A stretch of 64,000 nucleotides of DNA from Alcanivorax sp. DG881 (lineage in GTDB: Bacteria; Pseudomonadota; Gammaproteobacteria; Pseudomonadales; Alcanivoracaceae). A program made the position numbers and the translations under genes. The DNA lies in the NCBI RefSeq assembly GCF_000155615.1, contig NZ_DS989915.1:909398-973397 (forward strand), given 5' to 3'. Shown in pieces: positions 25,699-34,527 of this stretch (positions within the stretch are counted from its first letter, which is position 1; each line of letters opens with the position of its first letter). The notes beneath the pieces were generated by a model. It made no database searches, was not told the DNA's origin, and saw nothing but the letters and a program-made list of their open reading frames with translations.

Positions 25699-25713
25699 TT
25701 AACAGCTGTGTTA
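25699..25713. promoter_or_regulatory. TetR-type operator upstream of the lipase gene
   Basis: TTAACA-GCT-GTGTTA has the same arms as the operator at 25560 and lies about 107 bp before the lipase start. The surrounding 25600-25720 is AT-rich, as expected for a promoter. The pairing of sites is the evidence that one regulator serves both genes. Confidence 0.6.
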
Positions 25714-25820
25714 ACTTTTGATTTCATCTGCCTTAAGGTGTTCACACTCCCTGACCAGGGAACGCTCGGCGCAGAAACGGCAGTACCGCCGATAACAATA
25801 ACGAGCCAGGTAAAAATACA

Positions 25821-26789
25821 ATGACAATTCCCTTCAAGGCGCTCACCAGAGCGTTGAGCCTTATGCTGTTCCTGTTAAGCCTGTCAATGAGCATGCCTGC
25901 CCAGGCAGGCTGGTTTGACTGGCTATTCAAGGATACCTACACCGAAACCCGTTATCCCATTGTTCTCAGTCATGGTTTATTCGGTTTCGACGATATCGTC
26001 GGCTACAACTACTGGTACCGGATCCCGGAAGAACTGCGTCGTAGCGGTGCCGAAGTCTATGTGACCCAGGTTGCCGCCGCCAACAGCACCGAAGTACGCG
26101 GCGAACAGCTGGCCCGACAGGTCGAGGATATTCTCGCCGCCACTGGCGCGCAGAAAGTGAACCTGATCGGGCACAGCCATGGCGGCCCAACGGTACGCTA
26201 TGTGGCCTCCGTTTACCCACAGTATGTCGCCTCTGCCACCTCTGTAGCCGGACCGCACACCGGTGCACGCATGGCCGATGTCCTGTTGGGCGTACAGGAA
26301 AACCTGCCGCTCACCGCGGAACTTCTGGGTGACATCGTCAACGCGGCGGTCGGCTTTCTCGACCTGATTTCCGGCGGCGGATACGACCAGGATTCCCTGG
26401 CGGCGTTGTATTCCCTATCCACAAAGGGCAGCAGCGAATTCAACAGCCACTACCCGGAAGGGCTTCCCCAACAGGCCTGCGGCGAAGCGCCGGAACAAGG
26501 CAGCAACGGCGTCAGCTACTACTCCTGGTCCGGCGCCAAACCGCTGACCAACGTGCTGGACATCAGCGACGCCGGCATGGGTCTGCTTGCCCTGCTCTAT
26601 CTGGGCGAAAAAAATGACGGCCTGGTTTCCAGCTGCTCCAGCCACCTGGGCCTGGTGATCCGTGACGATTACCGCATGAACCATCTTGATGAAGTCAATC
26701 AGGTGGCCGGTCTGGTCAGCCCCTTTGAGACCAACCCGGCCAGTGTCTTTCGTCAGCACGCCAACCGTTTGAAAAACCGGGGGCTGTAA
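25821..26789 (+). CDS. lip: Secreted triacylglycerol lipase, Lif-dependent family I
   Basis: The product is 322 aa. A signal peptide of about 29 residues ends MPAQA/GWFDW. The alpha/beta-hydrolase nucleophile motif is GHSHGG (Ser at about residue 118), the oxyanion region SHGLFGFDD lies near 50, and the catalytic His lies in HLGLVIRDDYRMNHLDEV near the end. Two cysteines (in QQACGE and SSCSSH) probably form the single disulfide of family I.1/I.2 lipases, and LGLVIRDDYRMNH is the conserved calcium/His region. It would be folded by the Lif encoded at 23804 and exported by type II secretion. Confidence 0.92.
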   Translation: MTIPFKALTRALSLMLFLLSLSMSMPAQAGWFDWLFKDTYTETRYPIVLSHGLFGFDDIVGYNYWYRIPEELRRSGAEVYVTQVAAANSTEVRGEQLARQVEDILAATGAQKVNLIGHSHGGPTVRYVASVYPQYVASATSVAGPHTGARMADVLLGVQENLPLTAELLGDIVNAAVGFLDLISGGGYDQDSLAALYSLSTKGSSEFNSHYPEGLPQQACGEAPEQGSNGVSYYSWSGAKPLTNVLDISDAGMGLLALLYLGEKNDGLVSSCSSHLGLVIRDDYRMNHLDEVNQVAGLVSPFETNPASVFRQHANRLKNRGL

Positions 26790-26819
26790 TTCCCCACACA
26801 CGCTAATTGGGAGAGCTCG

Positions 26820-26843
26820 GGGCGCCATCTGGCGCCCTTTTTT
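26820..26843 (+). terminator. Rho-independent terminator after the lipase gene
   Basis: GGGCGCCA / TGGCGCCC forms an 8-bp stem with a short loop followed by six Ts. The 270 bp from here to the MFS gene hold no gene that I can support. Confidence 0.88.
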
Positions 26844-27115
26844 ATGCCGCTTTACGCTATGGGCCAGACCTCATTTACGTGAAAATTATCGCTGTACCCA
26901 CTCAACAGGCGGTCGATATTTTCTTTTTCAGATTGATGAAACCCATTTCTCACTTGCAGGTCATATACTCGCCTCCGCACGCCTCACCCATGAACACTGC
27001 CAGCGCTTGACCTCAAGTCAGGTTGAGGCTTTAGGCTACCGTTTCGTTTCGCGCCTCACCGTGTCGAAAAACCGGCAGTAGGAACGACCAGATAGAGCCC
27101 CTGTTACGAGGAAAG

Positions 27116-28693
27116 ATGATGTCTACCGTTTACCAACCCGCCACCCGCCGCGAGTGGCTGGGGCTTGCTGTTTTGATGCTGCCCACCGTACTGCTGGCAC
27201 TGGATATGACAGTGCTGCATCTGGCCGCCCCTCATCTCAGTGCTGACTTGCAACCCACCAGCGCGGAGCTGCTGTGGATACTGGATATCTACGGCTTCAT
27301 GATCGCCGGGTTTCTGGTGACCATGGGCACGCTGGGCGACCGGATTGGCCGGCGGCGCCTGCTGCTGACCGGTGCCACCGCCTTTGGTATTGCCTCTGCC
27401 ATGGCAGCCTTTGCGACCAGCGCAGAAATGCTGATTGCCACCCGCGCCCTGCTCGGCATTGCCGGGGCCACGCTGATGCCCTCCACCCTGTCGCTGCTGC
27501 GCAACATGTTCCAGGTCGAGCGCGAGCGCACTCTGGCCATCACCGTCTGGATGACCGGCTTTATCGTCGGCAGCGCCATCGGCCCGTTGGTCGGCGGTGC
27601 ATTGCTGGAGTTTTTCTGGTGGGGTTCGGTGTTCCTGCTCGGTGTGCCAGTGATGGTGTTGCTGCTGATCTGTGGCCCCCTGCTGTTGCCGGAATTCCGG
27701 GATGAAGAGGCCGGCGCCCAGGACTGGACCAGCGCCCTGTTATCCGTGGCCATGGTGCTGGCCGTGATTTACGGCCTCAAGGACATGGCGCGCAACGGCA
27801 TTACCGCAATGCCGCTGATCAGCATAGCCGCGGGATTACTCGTCGGGGTGATTTTCGTCCGCCGTCAGCGGCGCCTGACAGACCCCATGTTTGATCTGGC
27901 GTTGTTTGCCAATCGCACCTTCAGCACCTCTGTTGCCGCCATGCTGCTAACCATTCTGGCGCTATCCGGTGCCTGGTTGATGGTCTTTCAGTACCTGCAA
28001 GGGGTGCTGGATCTGTCACCGCTGGAGTCCGGGCTGGTGATGCTGCCGCCTGCCGTGCTGCAAACTGCCGCCTCATTACTGGTACCAAGGCTGGCGGGCC
28101 GACTGCCCCACTGGAAGCTGGTCAGTGCAGGGCTGGTGATGGCATCGATCGGCCTGCTGTTAATGCTACCGGTACAGAACCCGTCGCATATTCCCCTACT
28201 GATTGCAGGCATGACCATCATGGGCATTGGCGTCATGCCAATGATGATTCTCGGCACCGACATGGTGGTCAGTGCCGCTCCTGCCCGTAAGGCCGGAGCG
28301 GCCTCCGCTACATCGGAAACCGCTACCGAACTGGGCATGGCGCTGGGTATCGCCGTGATTGGCAGTATTGGCGCAGCGCTGTACCGCAGCCATATGCTGA
28401 CAGCCATGCCCAAGGGGTTAAGCGACACGCTCGCCCTGGCGGCAGGCGACACCCTGGGCGGCGCGATCGGTGCCGCCGCCCAGCTACCTGACGACATCGC
28501 GCAACCACTCATGGCCGCAGCCAAAACCGGCTTTAATCTGGCACTGCATGCCAATGCGGCCATTGGCGCTGTGATACTGGCGCTGACAGCGGTGGGGGTC
28601 GTGGTCATGCTACGGCGCACACCGAATGATGAGAACGACAGCGCCCAAGAGATGACACCAGCCGCGTTGGCTATTTCACCCGATCAAGAATAA
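27116..28693 (+). CDS. MFS drug exporter, DHA2 (14-helix) family
   Basis: The product is 525 aa, starting at ATG 27116 or the ATG next to it, after ACGAGGAAAG. About fourteen hydrophobic segments are present. The motif between helices 2 and 3, GDRIGRRRLLLTGA (about residues 73-86), and the early LDMTVLHLAAP (about 28-38) mark the QacA/SmvA-like group that exports cationic or amphipathic compounds using proton-motive force. Its end overlaps the converging gene by 23 bp. The substrate is unknown. It carries no regulator next to it. Confidence 0.88.
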   Translation: MMSTVYQPATRREWLGLAVLMLPTVLLALDMTVLHLAAPHLSADLQPTSAELLWILDIYGFMIAGFLVTMGTLGDRIGRRRLLLTGATAFGIASAMAAFATSAEMLIATRALLGIAGATLMPSTLSLLRNMFQVERERTLAITVWMTGFIVGSAIGPLVGGALLEFFWWGSVFLLGVPVMVLLLICGPLLLPEFRDEEAGAQDWTSALLSVAMVLAVIYGLKDMARNGITAMPLISIAAGLLVGVIFVRRQRRLTDPMFDLALFANRTFSTSVAAMLLTILALSGAWLMVFQYLQGVLDLSPLESGLVMLPPAVLQTAASLLVPRLAGRLPHWKLVSAGLVMASIGLLLMLPVQNPSHIPLLIAGMTIMGIGVMPMMILGTDMVVSAAPARKAGAASATSETATELGMALGIAVIGSIGAALYRSHMLTAMPKGLSDTLALAAGDTLGGAIGAAAQLPDDIAQPLMAAAKTGFNLALHANAAIGAVILALTAVGVVVMLRRTPNDENDSAQEMTPAALAISPDQE

Positions 28694-29096
28694 TACGGGT
28701 TTCGCCGTCATCCGACGCCTGGCCGAATGCCGCCACCAAGGTGGGGCCTTCTGCCAGGCGTACCCGCTGGCGCACTCGGTGGCGCCCTTGTGAGCCGGGT
28801 CGGTAGGCAATATCCAGCACAAATCCCTCGTCACCCCGGCGCTCGATATCAATGCGATAATTGTCACCAACTTCCTGCCAGCGCCGTCGCTCCGCGTCTG
28901 CCCCCACGCTGCCATATAGGCGTATAACCCAATCCCGGCCACCATCCCGTGCCACCTCCGTCACCCGTAGACCATTGTCAGGCACGCCCACCCGATCCAG
29001 CAGAAACACATGAAAGGCACTGGCGATTGCCACCATACACACCACCGCACTGAGCCAGAGCCGCCACCCCATTCGCATCGCTGTTTCAACCCTCAC
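28671..29096 (-). CDS. Membrane-anchored protein of unknown function
   Basis: The product is 141 aa from GTG 29096, or 135 aa from ATG 29078. One hydrophobic segment (about residues 10-30) anchors a basic, beta-rich domain (DWVIRLYGSVGADAERRRW, NYRIDIERRGDEG in separate strands). No motif is recognised. Its last 23 bp overlap the end of the MFS gene on the other strand, so transcription of the two would collide. Confidence 0.6.
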   Translation of the reverse strand: MRVETAMRMGWRLWLSAVVCMVAIASAFHVFLLDRVGVPDNGLRVTEVARDGGRDWVIRLYGSVGADAERRRWQEVGDNYRIDIERRGDEGFVLDIAYRPGSQGRHRVRQRVRLAEGPTLVAAFGQASDDGETRIILDRVK

Positions 29097-29215
29097 CGTT
29101 ACTGCCTGACTGTCGCTGACGCACCGTTTATCCCGTCATTGTTTCAATTACGTATCTGACTGTCACAGTGTAATTGTAATTCAGCAGCAACAGGCGTTTA
29201 GTAGAAGGCAGGACC

Positions 29216-30085
29216 ATGGATAAAGGTGATATAACAATGAAAATGCACATCATGCCCGTCCGTCGCAACCTGAAATTTCACGTGCCGGACGACACCGTTC
29301 TGAACTGGCACGACAAGGGCCCGGGCATTTCCCAGTTCTTCAATACCCTCTCGCTGTTTTTCCCGGAAGGGGAGCGTTTCTTCATCAACAGCGTGCGCAA
29401 ATACCGCGATCAGATCGATGACCCGGAACTACAGGAAGCCGTGCGCAATTTTATCGGCCAGGAAGCCATGCACGGCCGCGAGCACGAGGACTACAACCAG
29501 AAGATGGTCGCCGCCGGTTTACCGGTGGATAAACAGGAGGCCATCGTTACCCGGTTGCTAAGCCTGATTTCCCGTTTCCTGCCCAATGCCATGCAGCTTT
29601 CCGCCACCGTGGCACTGGAACATCTCACCGCCATTCTGGCCGATGTTCTGCTGCGTGAACCGGAGCTGATTGATGGCTCGGACCCGCAATACCAGAAGCT
29701 CTGGCATTGGCACGCACTGGAGGAAACGGAACACAAGGCGGTGGCCTTTGATGTCTTTATCACCGCCTTCGGCAGAGGCTTCAAATCCTGGCTACTACGC
29801 GCCAGCGGGCTGGTGTTGGCCACGGTGATTTTCTTCTCGCTGTTTTATCCGTTCTATGTGATCAACATGTACAAGACCGGCAAGCTGTTCAGCCTGAAAG
29901 ACTGGTGGACGTCATTCAAATTTCAGTGGCTCAAACCCGGCGGGTTACGACGGGTGATTATTCCCTGGCTGGACTGGTTCAAACCCGGCTTCCACCCCTG
30001 GGATCACGACAACCGCGAGTTTCTGGCAGAAATGGACGGCCTGATCGGCGATGTGGATGGCTACGACAAGGGCACAGCCGCATGA
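29216..30085 (+). CDS. Predicted metal-dependent hydrolase (PF10118-like)
   Basis: The product is 289 aa from ATG 29216; ATG 29237 behind AGGTGAT is an equally good start. Repeated Glu/His motifs on helices suggest a di-metal site: GQEAMHGREHEDYN (about 81-94), VALEHLTA (about 135) and HALEETEHKAVAFD (about 162-175). A hydrophobic stretch lies near 200-222. This pattern is that of the predicted metal-dependent hydrolases common in lipid-degrading proteobacteria. The reaction is not established, and an oxygenase-like role on lipids is possible. It is followed by a bidirectional terminator. Confidence 0.75.
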   Translation: MDKGDITMKMHIMPVRRNLKFHVPDDTVLNWHDKGPGISQFFNTLSLFFPEGERFFINSVRKYRDQIDDPELQEAVRNFIGQEAMHGREHEDYNQKMVAAGLPVDKQEAIVTRLLSLISRFLPNAMQLSATVALEHLTAILADVLLREPELIDGSDPQYQKLWHWHALEETEHKAVAFDVFITAFGRGFKSWLLRASGLVLATVIFFSLFYPFYVINMYKTGKLFSLKDWWTSFKFQWLKPGGLRRVIIPWLDWFKPGFHPWDHDNREFLAEMDGLIGDVDGYDKGTAA

Positions 30086-30120
30086 CCGCCTGACGGATAA
30101 CGTTCACTCAAGCACGCGAC

Positions 30121-30162
30121 GAACCACAAAAAAAGCCCCGCAGTTGCGGGGCTTTTTGTGGT
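30121..30162. terminator. Bidirectional rho-independent terminator
   Basis: The stem GCCCCGCA / TGCGGGGC with a 2-nt loop is flanked by A- and T-tracts that extend the pairing into GAACCAC/GTGGTTC. It serves the hydrolase gene (rightward) and cysH (leftward). Confidence 0.9.
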
Positions 30163-30183
30163 TCGTCATCGTGATGGGCATCA

Positions 30184-30894
30184 CTACATGTGAATGCCGC
30201 ACTCGGTTTTCTTGTTGCCTTTCCAGCGCCCTTCACGGCCTTCACCCTTGAAGGTGCAGTGGCTGCAGCCAATAGAGTCGAACCCTTGCTCCACCAGCGG
30301 GTGAAACGGCAAGTCGTGCTCCTTGATATAGGCGTCACGCTGTTCCTTGGTGACATCAATCATCGGGTTGAACTTGATCATGCCCCGACGCTCTTCGAAC
30401 ACTTCCAGGCCGGCACGGTGTTCGGTCTGCCACCCCATCAGGCTGGAAATCCACAGATCGTAGTCTTCCTTGGCTTCTTCCAGCGGGTTGACCTTGTTCA
30501 CCTGGCAGCACAGGTCCGGATCGGTTTCCCACATACGGTTTTCCTGGGACACCTGATGATGATCCGGGTCCGGGGTCACATCGACTACCTGCAGACCGAA
30601 TTTCTCGACCAGATAATCCCGGTACTTCAGGGTATCCGCAAAGTGGTAGCCCGTATCGATAAAATGCACCGGCTGCTCAGGGCGGATGGTCGAGATAATG
30701 TGCAGGAAATACGCAGAAGTCGCCGCAAAAGACGAGGTCACCATGATGCGATCCGGCGGAAAATCCTCGTAGACACGACGAATGCGCTCCGCAAAGCTCA
30801 GCGGGCGATAGACACGGTTCAGCTCCTCCAGCGTCTCTTTGGACAGGCCGGCGGTATTGTCACCAAAACGTGTAATCAGCTGTGCACTACCCAT
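30184..30894 (-). CDS. cysH: Assimilatory adenylyl-sulfate / phosphoadenylyl-sulfate reductase
   Basis: The product is 236 aa. The PAPS-reductase fold is clear (MVTSSFAATSAYFLHII, then VHFIDTGYHF). The catalytic Cys is in KTECGIHM at the C-terminus. CC (in DLCCQVNK, about residue 130) and CSHC (about 216) supply the four cysteines of a [4Fe-4S] cluster. This points to the cluster-containing type that uses adenylyl sulfate directly, rather than the cluster-free E. coli PAPS type. It reduces activated sulfate to sulfite with thioredoxin for cysteine synthesis. It has its own leftward terminator. Confidence 0.92.
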   Translation of the reverse strand: MGSAQLITRFGDNTAGLSKETLEELNRVYRPLSFAERIRRVYEDFPPDRIMVTSSFAATSAYFLHIISTIRPEQPVHFIDTGYHFADTLKYRDYLVEKFGLQVVDVTPDPDHHQVSQENRMWETDPDLCCQVNKVNPLEEAKEDYDLWISSLMGWQTEHRAGLEVFEERRGMIKFNPMIDVTKEQRDAYIKEHDLPFHPLVEQGFDSIGCSHCTFKGEGREGRWKGNKKTECGIHM

Positions 30895-31051
30895 GATCTA
30901 CAGCACCTCAAACGGGAATGTCGAGGTGCCATGATAGGAATTCGAGGAAGAATATAAAGGAATATATAGTGATACTTTTATAACGAAACGGGATATGGGC
31001 GACATGGCACGACGCCAGGTCGCTGCCATCGCCCCACCCCGTGGTACGCTA

Positions 31052-31579
31052 TCAGAACGAGTAATTCACGCCCAAACCAATCAGCTCCTGCTTGCCAAAA
31101 TCGTTGTCGACCAGGCGCAAATACTCGACATTCAGCGTGGAGTGCTGGCCCACGCCCAGGTCGAAGCCGCCCCCATAGGAGCTGCCGTCATCACGTTGGG
31201 TGGTGCCGTTGATATCATTCTCCACATACCCGTAGCCGCCAATCAGATACGGTTGAACCGGCCCTTCCAGAGGCGGGGTCAAGCGCGCATAGGCGCCGTA
31301 GAAAAAGTCGTTCTCCACATCAATATTGCGATAGGAATCATCGCTCAGCCCGGCCCCCAGGCGCAGTTCCGCACTGACCAGCTCGTGCAATACCATCCCG
31401 CCGCGCAACGTCAGCGCAGTGAGTTCCGCGTCGCTGACCGCACCACGGTCAATTTTCATCAGGTTGACCTGGGCACCCGCGTACATCTCTGCCTGCACCG
31501 CCACGGCGCCCACCAGCAAACCGACCGATACTGCGCCACGCGCAATGTTGCGGGCAGACAAAGGGAATGAACTCAGCAT
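31052..31579 (-). CDS. Outer-membrane beta-barrel protein (porin-family)
   Basis: The product is 175 aa. ATG 31579 behind GGAGAGC starts a signal peptide ending VQA/EMYAGAQ (about residue 30); the frame upstream to 31729 is rejected. The mature part alternates hydrophobic and polar residues in beta-hairpins (GMVLHELVSAELRLGAGL, PYLIGGYGYVEND) and ends GLGVNYSF, the terminal Phe of an outer-membrane barrel. It resembles the opacity/OmpA-like eight-stranded barrels. The 295 bp upstream contain its promoter and that of the divergent gene at 31875. Confidence 0.8.
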   Translation of the reverse strand: MLSSFPLSARNIARGAVSVGLLVGAVAVQAEMYAGAQVNLMKIDRGAVSDAELTALTLRGGMVLHELVSAELRLGAGLSDDSYRNIDVENDFFYGAYARLTPPLEGPVQPYLIGGYGYVENDINGTTQRDDGSSYGGGFDLGVGQHSTLNVEYLRLVDNDFGKQELIGLGVNYSF

Positions 31580-31874
31580 CCTGCTCTCCTCGTTATGATT
31601 GTTATAGATCGCTAGCCTCTGATTCGTAGCGTTCCTGTCCCTTATTGAAACGATTAACCGCCTGAATTGAAAGCGTTGTCTGAACTCAGGAACACGCTTG
31701 ATCCACACCGCATACGCGAACTGCTTCACTGTGAATCACGATTTAACATTTCAAGCCGAACTTACACGCTGACGGCGGTCGGACTTTCCAGTGCCGCCGT
31801 ATTTTGGCTTCGGCCACTTTTCGGTAACACCGTAATCCCCGGCAATTTCGGGGCGATTGACAAGGAGATATAGC

Positions 31875-32288
31875 ATGAGCAAACGGATGATGGCGCTCGG
31901 CGCCCTGATGATTTCCGCGACTTTCACAGGCACGGCCACCGCGCAGCAAGCCGGTGCCCCCGCGTCACAAGCGCCACAGAGCCAGCAGCAACAGATGCAG
32001 CAACAGCAAATGCAGCAGCTGCCCAAGGCGTCTGAGTTCAGTGACAAACAGCTCGATGCGTTTGCCGATGCGCAGAAGGACATGTCCGGCATCCAGCAGA
32101 AATATTCCAAGGAACTGCAGGCCAAAAAAGACAAGCCTGAAGAAGCCATGAAAGTGCAGAAAGAAGCACAGGAAAAAATGGTGGAAGCCGTGAAGGACAG
32201 TGGCCTGGAATTGAGCACCTATAACCAGATTGCCCAACTGGCCCAGTACGATGCGGACTTCCGCACGCGCATTCAGGAAAAAATGTAA
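31875..32288 (+). CDS. DUF4168-type periplasmic protein
   Basis: The product is 137 aa. ATG 31875 follows AAGGAGATATAGC. A signal peptide ends at ATA/QQAG near residue 24, then a Gln-rich linker (QSQQQQMQQQQM) and a helical, Lys/Glu-rich domain ending YNQIAQLAQYDADFRTRIQ, the hallmark of DUF4168. The family is periplasmic and of unknown role, possibly in envelope stress. A terminator follows. Confidence 0.8.
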   Translation: MSKRMMALGALMISATFTGTATAQQAGAPASQAPQSQQQQMQQQQMQQLPKASEFSDKQLDAFADAQKDMSGIQQKYSKELQAKKDKPEEAMKVQKEAQEKMVEAVKDSGLELSTYNQIAQLAQYDADFRTRIQEKM

Positions 32289-32308
32289 TCCTGAGCGCAG
32301 CAAAACGC

Positions 32309-32341
32309 ACAACGCCGGCATTCGCCGGCGTTGTTGTTTCT
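32309..32341 (+). terminator. Rho-independent terminator after the DUF4168 gene
   Basis: CAACGCCGGC / GCCGGCGTTG forms a 10-bp stem with an ATTC loop, then TTGTTTCT. It sits between this gene and the converging TonB receptor gene. Confidence 0.85.
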
Positions 32342-32368
32342 ATAAGGTACTGATGCCTCAGGCGGACA

Positions 32369-34321
32369 TCAGAAGTTGGTTACCACACCCAACCAGTAAC
32401 GTCGGCCATCTTCCACATAGCCGTATTCTTCATAGAAGATTTCCTTGTCGGCCAGGTTATAAATGCCTGTGTTGAGTTTGGTCTGCGGTGTCAGCTGGAA
32501 ACCAATCCCCGCATCCACCAGCGTATTGGATGGCGCAATGATGGCGCTGTTTGACGGCCCCGTGGTCGGCTGGCTTTCCTCACCGCGGTAACGCACTGTC
32601 GCCCAGGGTGAAACGGTATCTGTCGCTTGCCAGTCCACGTTCAGGCTGGCCAGATGTTCCGGCAGCTGATTCAGTGGCTCGCCTTTATATTCCCCGGATT
32701 TCTGTTCGGAATCGGTATAGGTATAGCTCAGGTTGATGGACACCACCCGCGCCAACGTGGTGGACAGCGCCGCTTCCACCCCCTGGGTTTCTGCTTCATC
32801 CACATTGACCCGATAAGTGGGATCGGAACCGAACTGGTTCGGACCGTCCGGGCAGATGCTGATGGGGCAGGTAATACGGGTAATCTTGTCCTTGAAGTCG
32901 TTATGGAACACGGTCACGTTGGCCATCAGCGACCGGCCAGCGTTGAAGTACAGGCCCAGCTCCTGGTTAACAGAGGTTTCCGGTTCCAGGTCCGGGTTAC
33001 CGTAGATGTTCCCGCCACGGCTGACCTGCCCCCAATCCGGCGTAATTTCCCGCAACGAGGGAGACCGGAAGCCAGTGGAGACACCGCCCTTCAGTGTCCA
33101 ACGCGGGCTGAAGCCCCACACACCATAAAGACGCGGGCTCACATTGGTGCCGTAATCCCTGTCATCATCCATCCGTGCGCCTGCGGTCACCGAAAAGGTA
33201 TCGGTCAACATCCACTCGTCTTCTGCGAACAGGGCATACTTGGACGTGTCGACCTTGGTGCGGTCCGAGATCCGGTTGGTGGTCTTGTCCTGCAGTTCTT
33301 CTTCAATAAAATCCGCCCCCACCGTTACCATATGGTTGCCCATCGGCATCACCAGCGCCGTCTTGGCATTGGTGTTGGTAATGGTGATTTCACGGCCTTC
33401 ATTTTCTGCTTCTTCGCGCTGGATGTAGGTATCCGAGGTGCCAATGGCCCAACGACCGGTGTGCGTCAGCGCGAAGGATTCACGGTTATGGTCACTGAAA
33501 TTGTCGGTACAGCCACCACGACAACCGGTGGACGCAGCGCTACGCCCCATCAGCCCCTGGCGACTGTCCTGGGTACGGGTCGCCTCCACGGAAAAGTCGT
33601 GCTCATCCGAAGGGGTCAGGCTTAATTTGGCGGTCAGATTGCGCAGGTCTTTCTGTTCATAGCCATCCACAAACAGGTCTTCCTGGCGGTTATAAAAGCC
33701 GCCATACACCTGCAGGCCGAGCAGGTCTTCTTTCAACGGGCCACTCAGGCTGAAGTTCCCCTGCTGGCTGTCGCCGGAGCGCGAATCATCCTGGATGATG
33801 GCGTCCAGCTGCACAGAACCGCCCCACTCTTTCTCAACCTTGCGGGTAATGATATTGACCACACCGCCCATGGCATCGGAGCCATACAGGGTGGACATGG
33901 GGCCACGGACCACTTCGATACGCTCAATGCTCTGCAGCGGCGGCAGCCAGCTCTGCTCGAACCCGGCGCTGCCGTTGGGTCGGCTTTCCCGGGTGGACAC
34001 CGGCTTGCCATCGACCATGATCAGGGTATACGAGGACGGCATGCCGCGAATCACGATATCGGTACCGCGATCACCGGAACCACCACCGGTGACAATCACG
34101 CCAGGGACATCACGCAAGGCGTCCGTGGTGTCCTGGTAGAAGCGCTCTTCGATCTGCTCCCGGTTGATCACACTGATCGACGCCGGCGCATCTTCCACCT
34201 GCTGAACATACCCCCCTGCCGTCACGGACACTTGCCCCAGCTCGTGCACCTCATCCTCTGCCCAGGCGGCGCCACTGGCAGCCGCCAGTGCCAACGCCAA
34301 AGTCCCCAAACGCATTCCCAT
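32369..34321 (-). CDS. pfeA: TonB-dependent catecholate-type siderophore receptor (PfeA/FepA/CirA group)
   Basis: The product is 650 aa. A signal peptide ends AWA/EDEVHE near residue 21. A TonB-box-like ELGQVSVTA leads into a plug domain (DALRDVPGVIV, RGMPSSYTLIMVDGKPV, VRGPMSTLYGSDAMGGVVN), and a 22-strand barrel ends GVVTNF. The plug style is that of the FepA/CirA receptors. It is the last gene behind a response regulator and sensor pair, the order of pfeR-pfeS-pfeA in Pseudomonas, which favours ferric enterobactin or another catecholate as ligand. A Fur-box-like site lies 165 bp upstream. The exact siderophore is inference. Confidence 0.85.
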   Translation of the reverse strand: MGMRLGTLALALAAASGAAWAEDEVHELGQVSVTAGGYVQQVEDAPASISVINREQIEERFYQDTTDALRDVPGVIVTGGGSGDRGTDIVIRGMPSSYTLIMVDGKPVSTRESRPNGSAGFEQSWLPPLQSIERIEVVRGPMSTLYGSDAMGGVVNIITRKVEKEWGGSVQLDAIIQDDSRSGDSQQGNFSLSGPLKEDLLGLQVYGGFYNRQEDLFVDGYEQKDLRNLTAKLSLTPSDEHDFSVEATRTQDSRQGLMGRSAASTGCRGGCTDNFSDHNRESFALTHTGRWAIGTSDTYIQREEAENEGREITITNTNAKTALVMPMGNHMVTVGADFIEEELQDKTTNRISDRTKVDTSKYALFAEDEWMLTDTFSVTAGARMDDDRDYGTNVSPRLYGVWGFSPRWTLKGGVSTGFRSPSLREITPDWGQVSRGGNIYGNPDLEPETSVNQELGLYFNAGRSLMANVTVFHNDFKDKITRITCPISICPDGPNQFGSDPTYRVNVDEAETQGVEAALSTTLARVVSINLSYTYTDSEQKSGEYKGEPLNQLPEHLASLNVDWQATDTVSPWATVRYRGEESQPTTGPSNSAIIAPSNTLVDAGIGFQLTPQTKLNTGIYNLADKEIFYEEYGYVEDGRRYWLGVVTNF

Positions 34322-34485
34322 GGTCTTTACTCCTCAAAGGTAAGCAACAACATCAAACCGGAGTGCAAACCGCCCCCTTTCACCGCGCGGCCTGACAGGC
34401 AAGCGGCGAAGAATCGATGCAGTTCCCCCGGAAAACAGGCCATACAGGGCCCAGGAAGCAGCAATGAATCCACTTCACGAAACGG

Positions 34486-34504
34486 AATGATATTGATTCT
34501 TATT
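34486..34504. promoter_or_regulatory. Fur-box-like site upstream of the TonB receptor
   Basis: AATGATATTGATTCTTATT matches the 19-bp Fur consensus at about 11 positions when read on the minus strand. It lies between the end of the sensor gene and the receptor start, and implies a separate iron-repressed promoter for the receptor. Confidence 0.55.
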
Positions 34505-34527
34505 TGTAACGAAAGGAGATTTACAAT

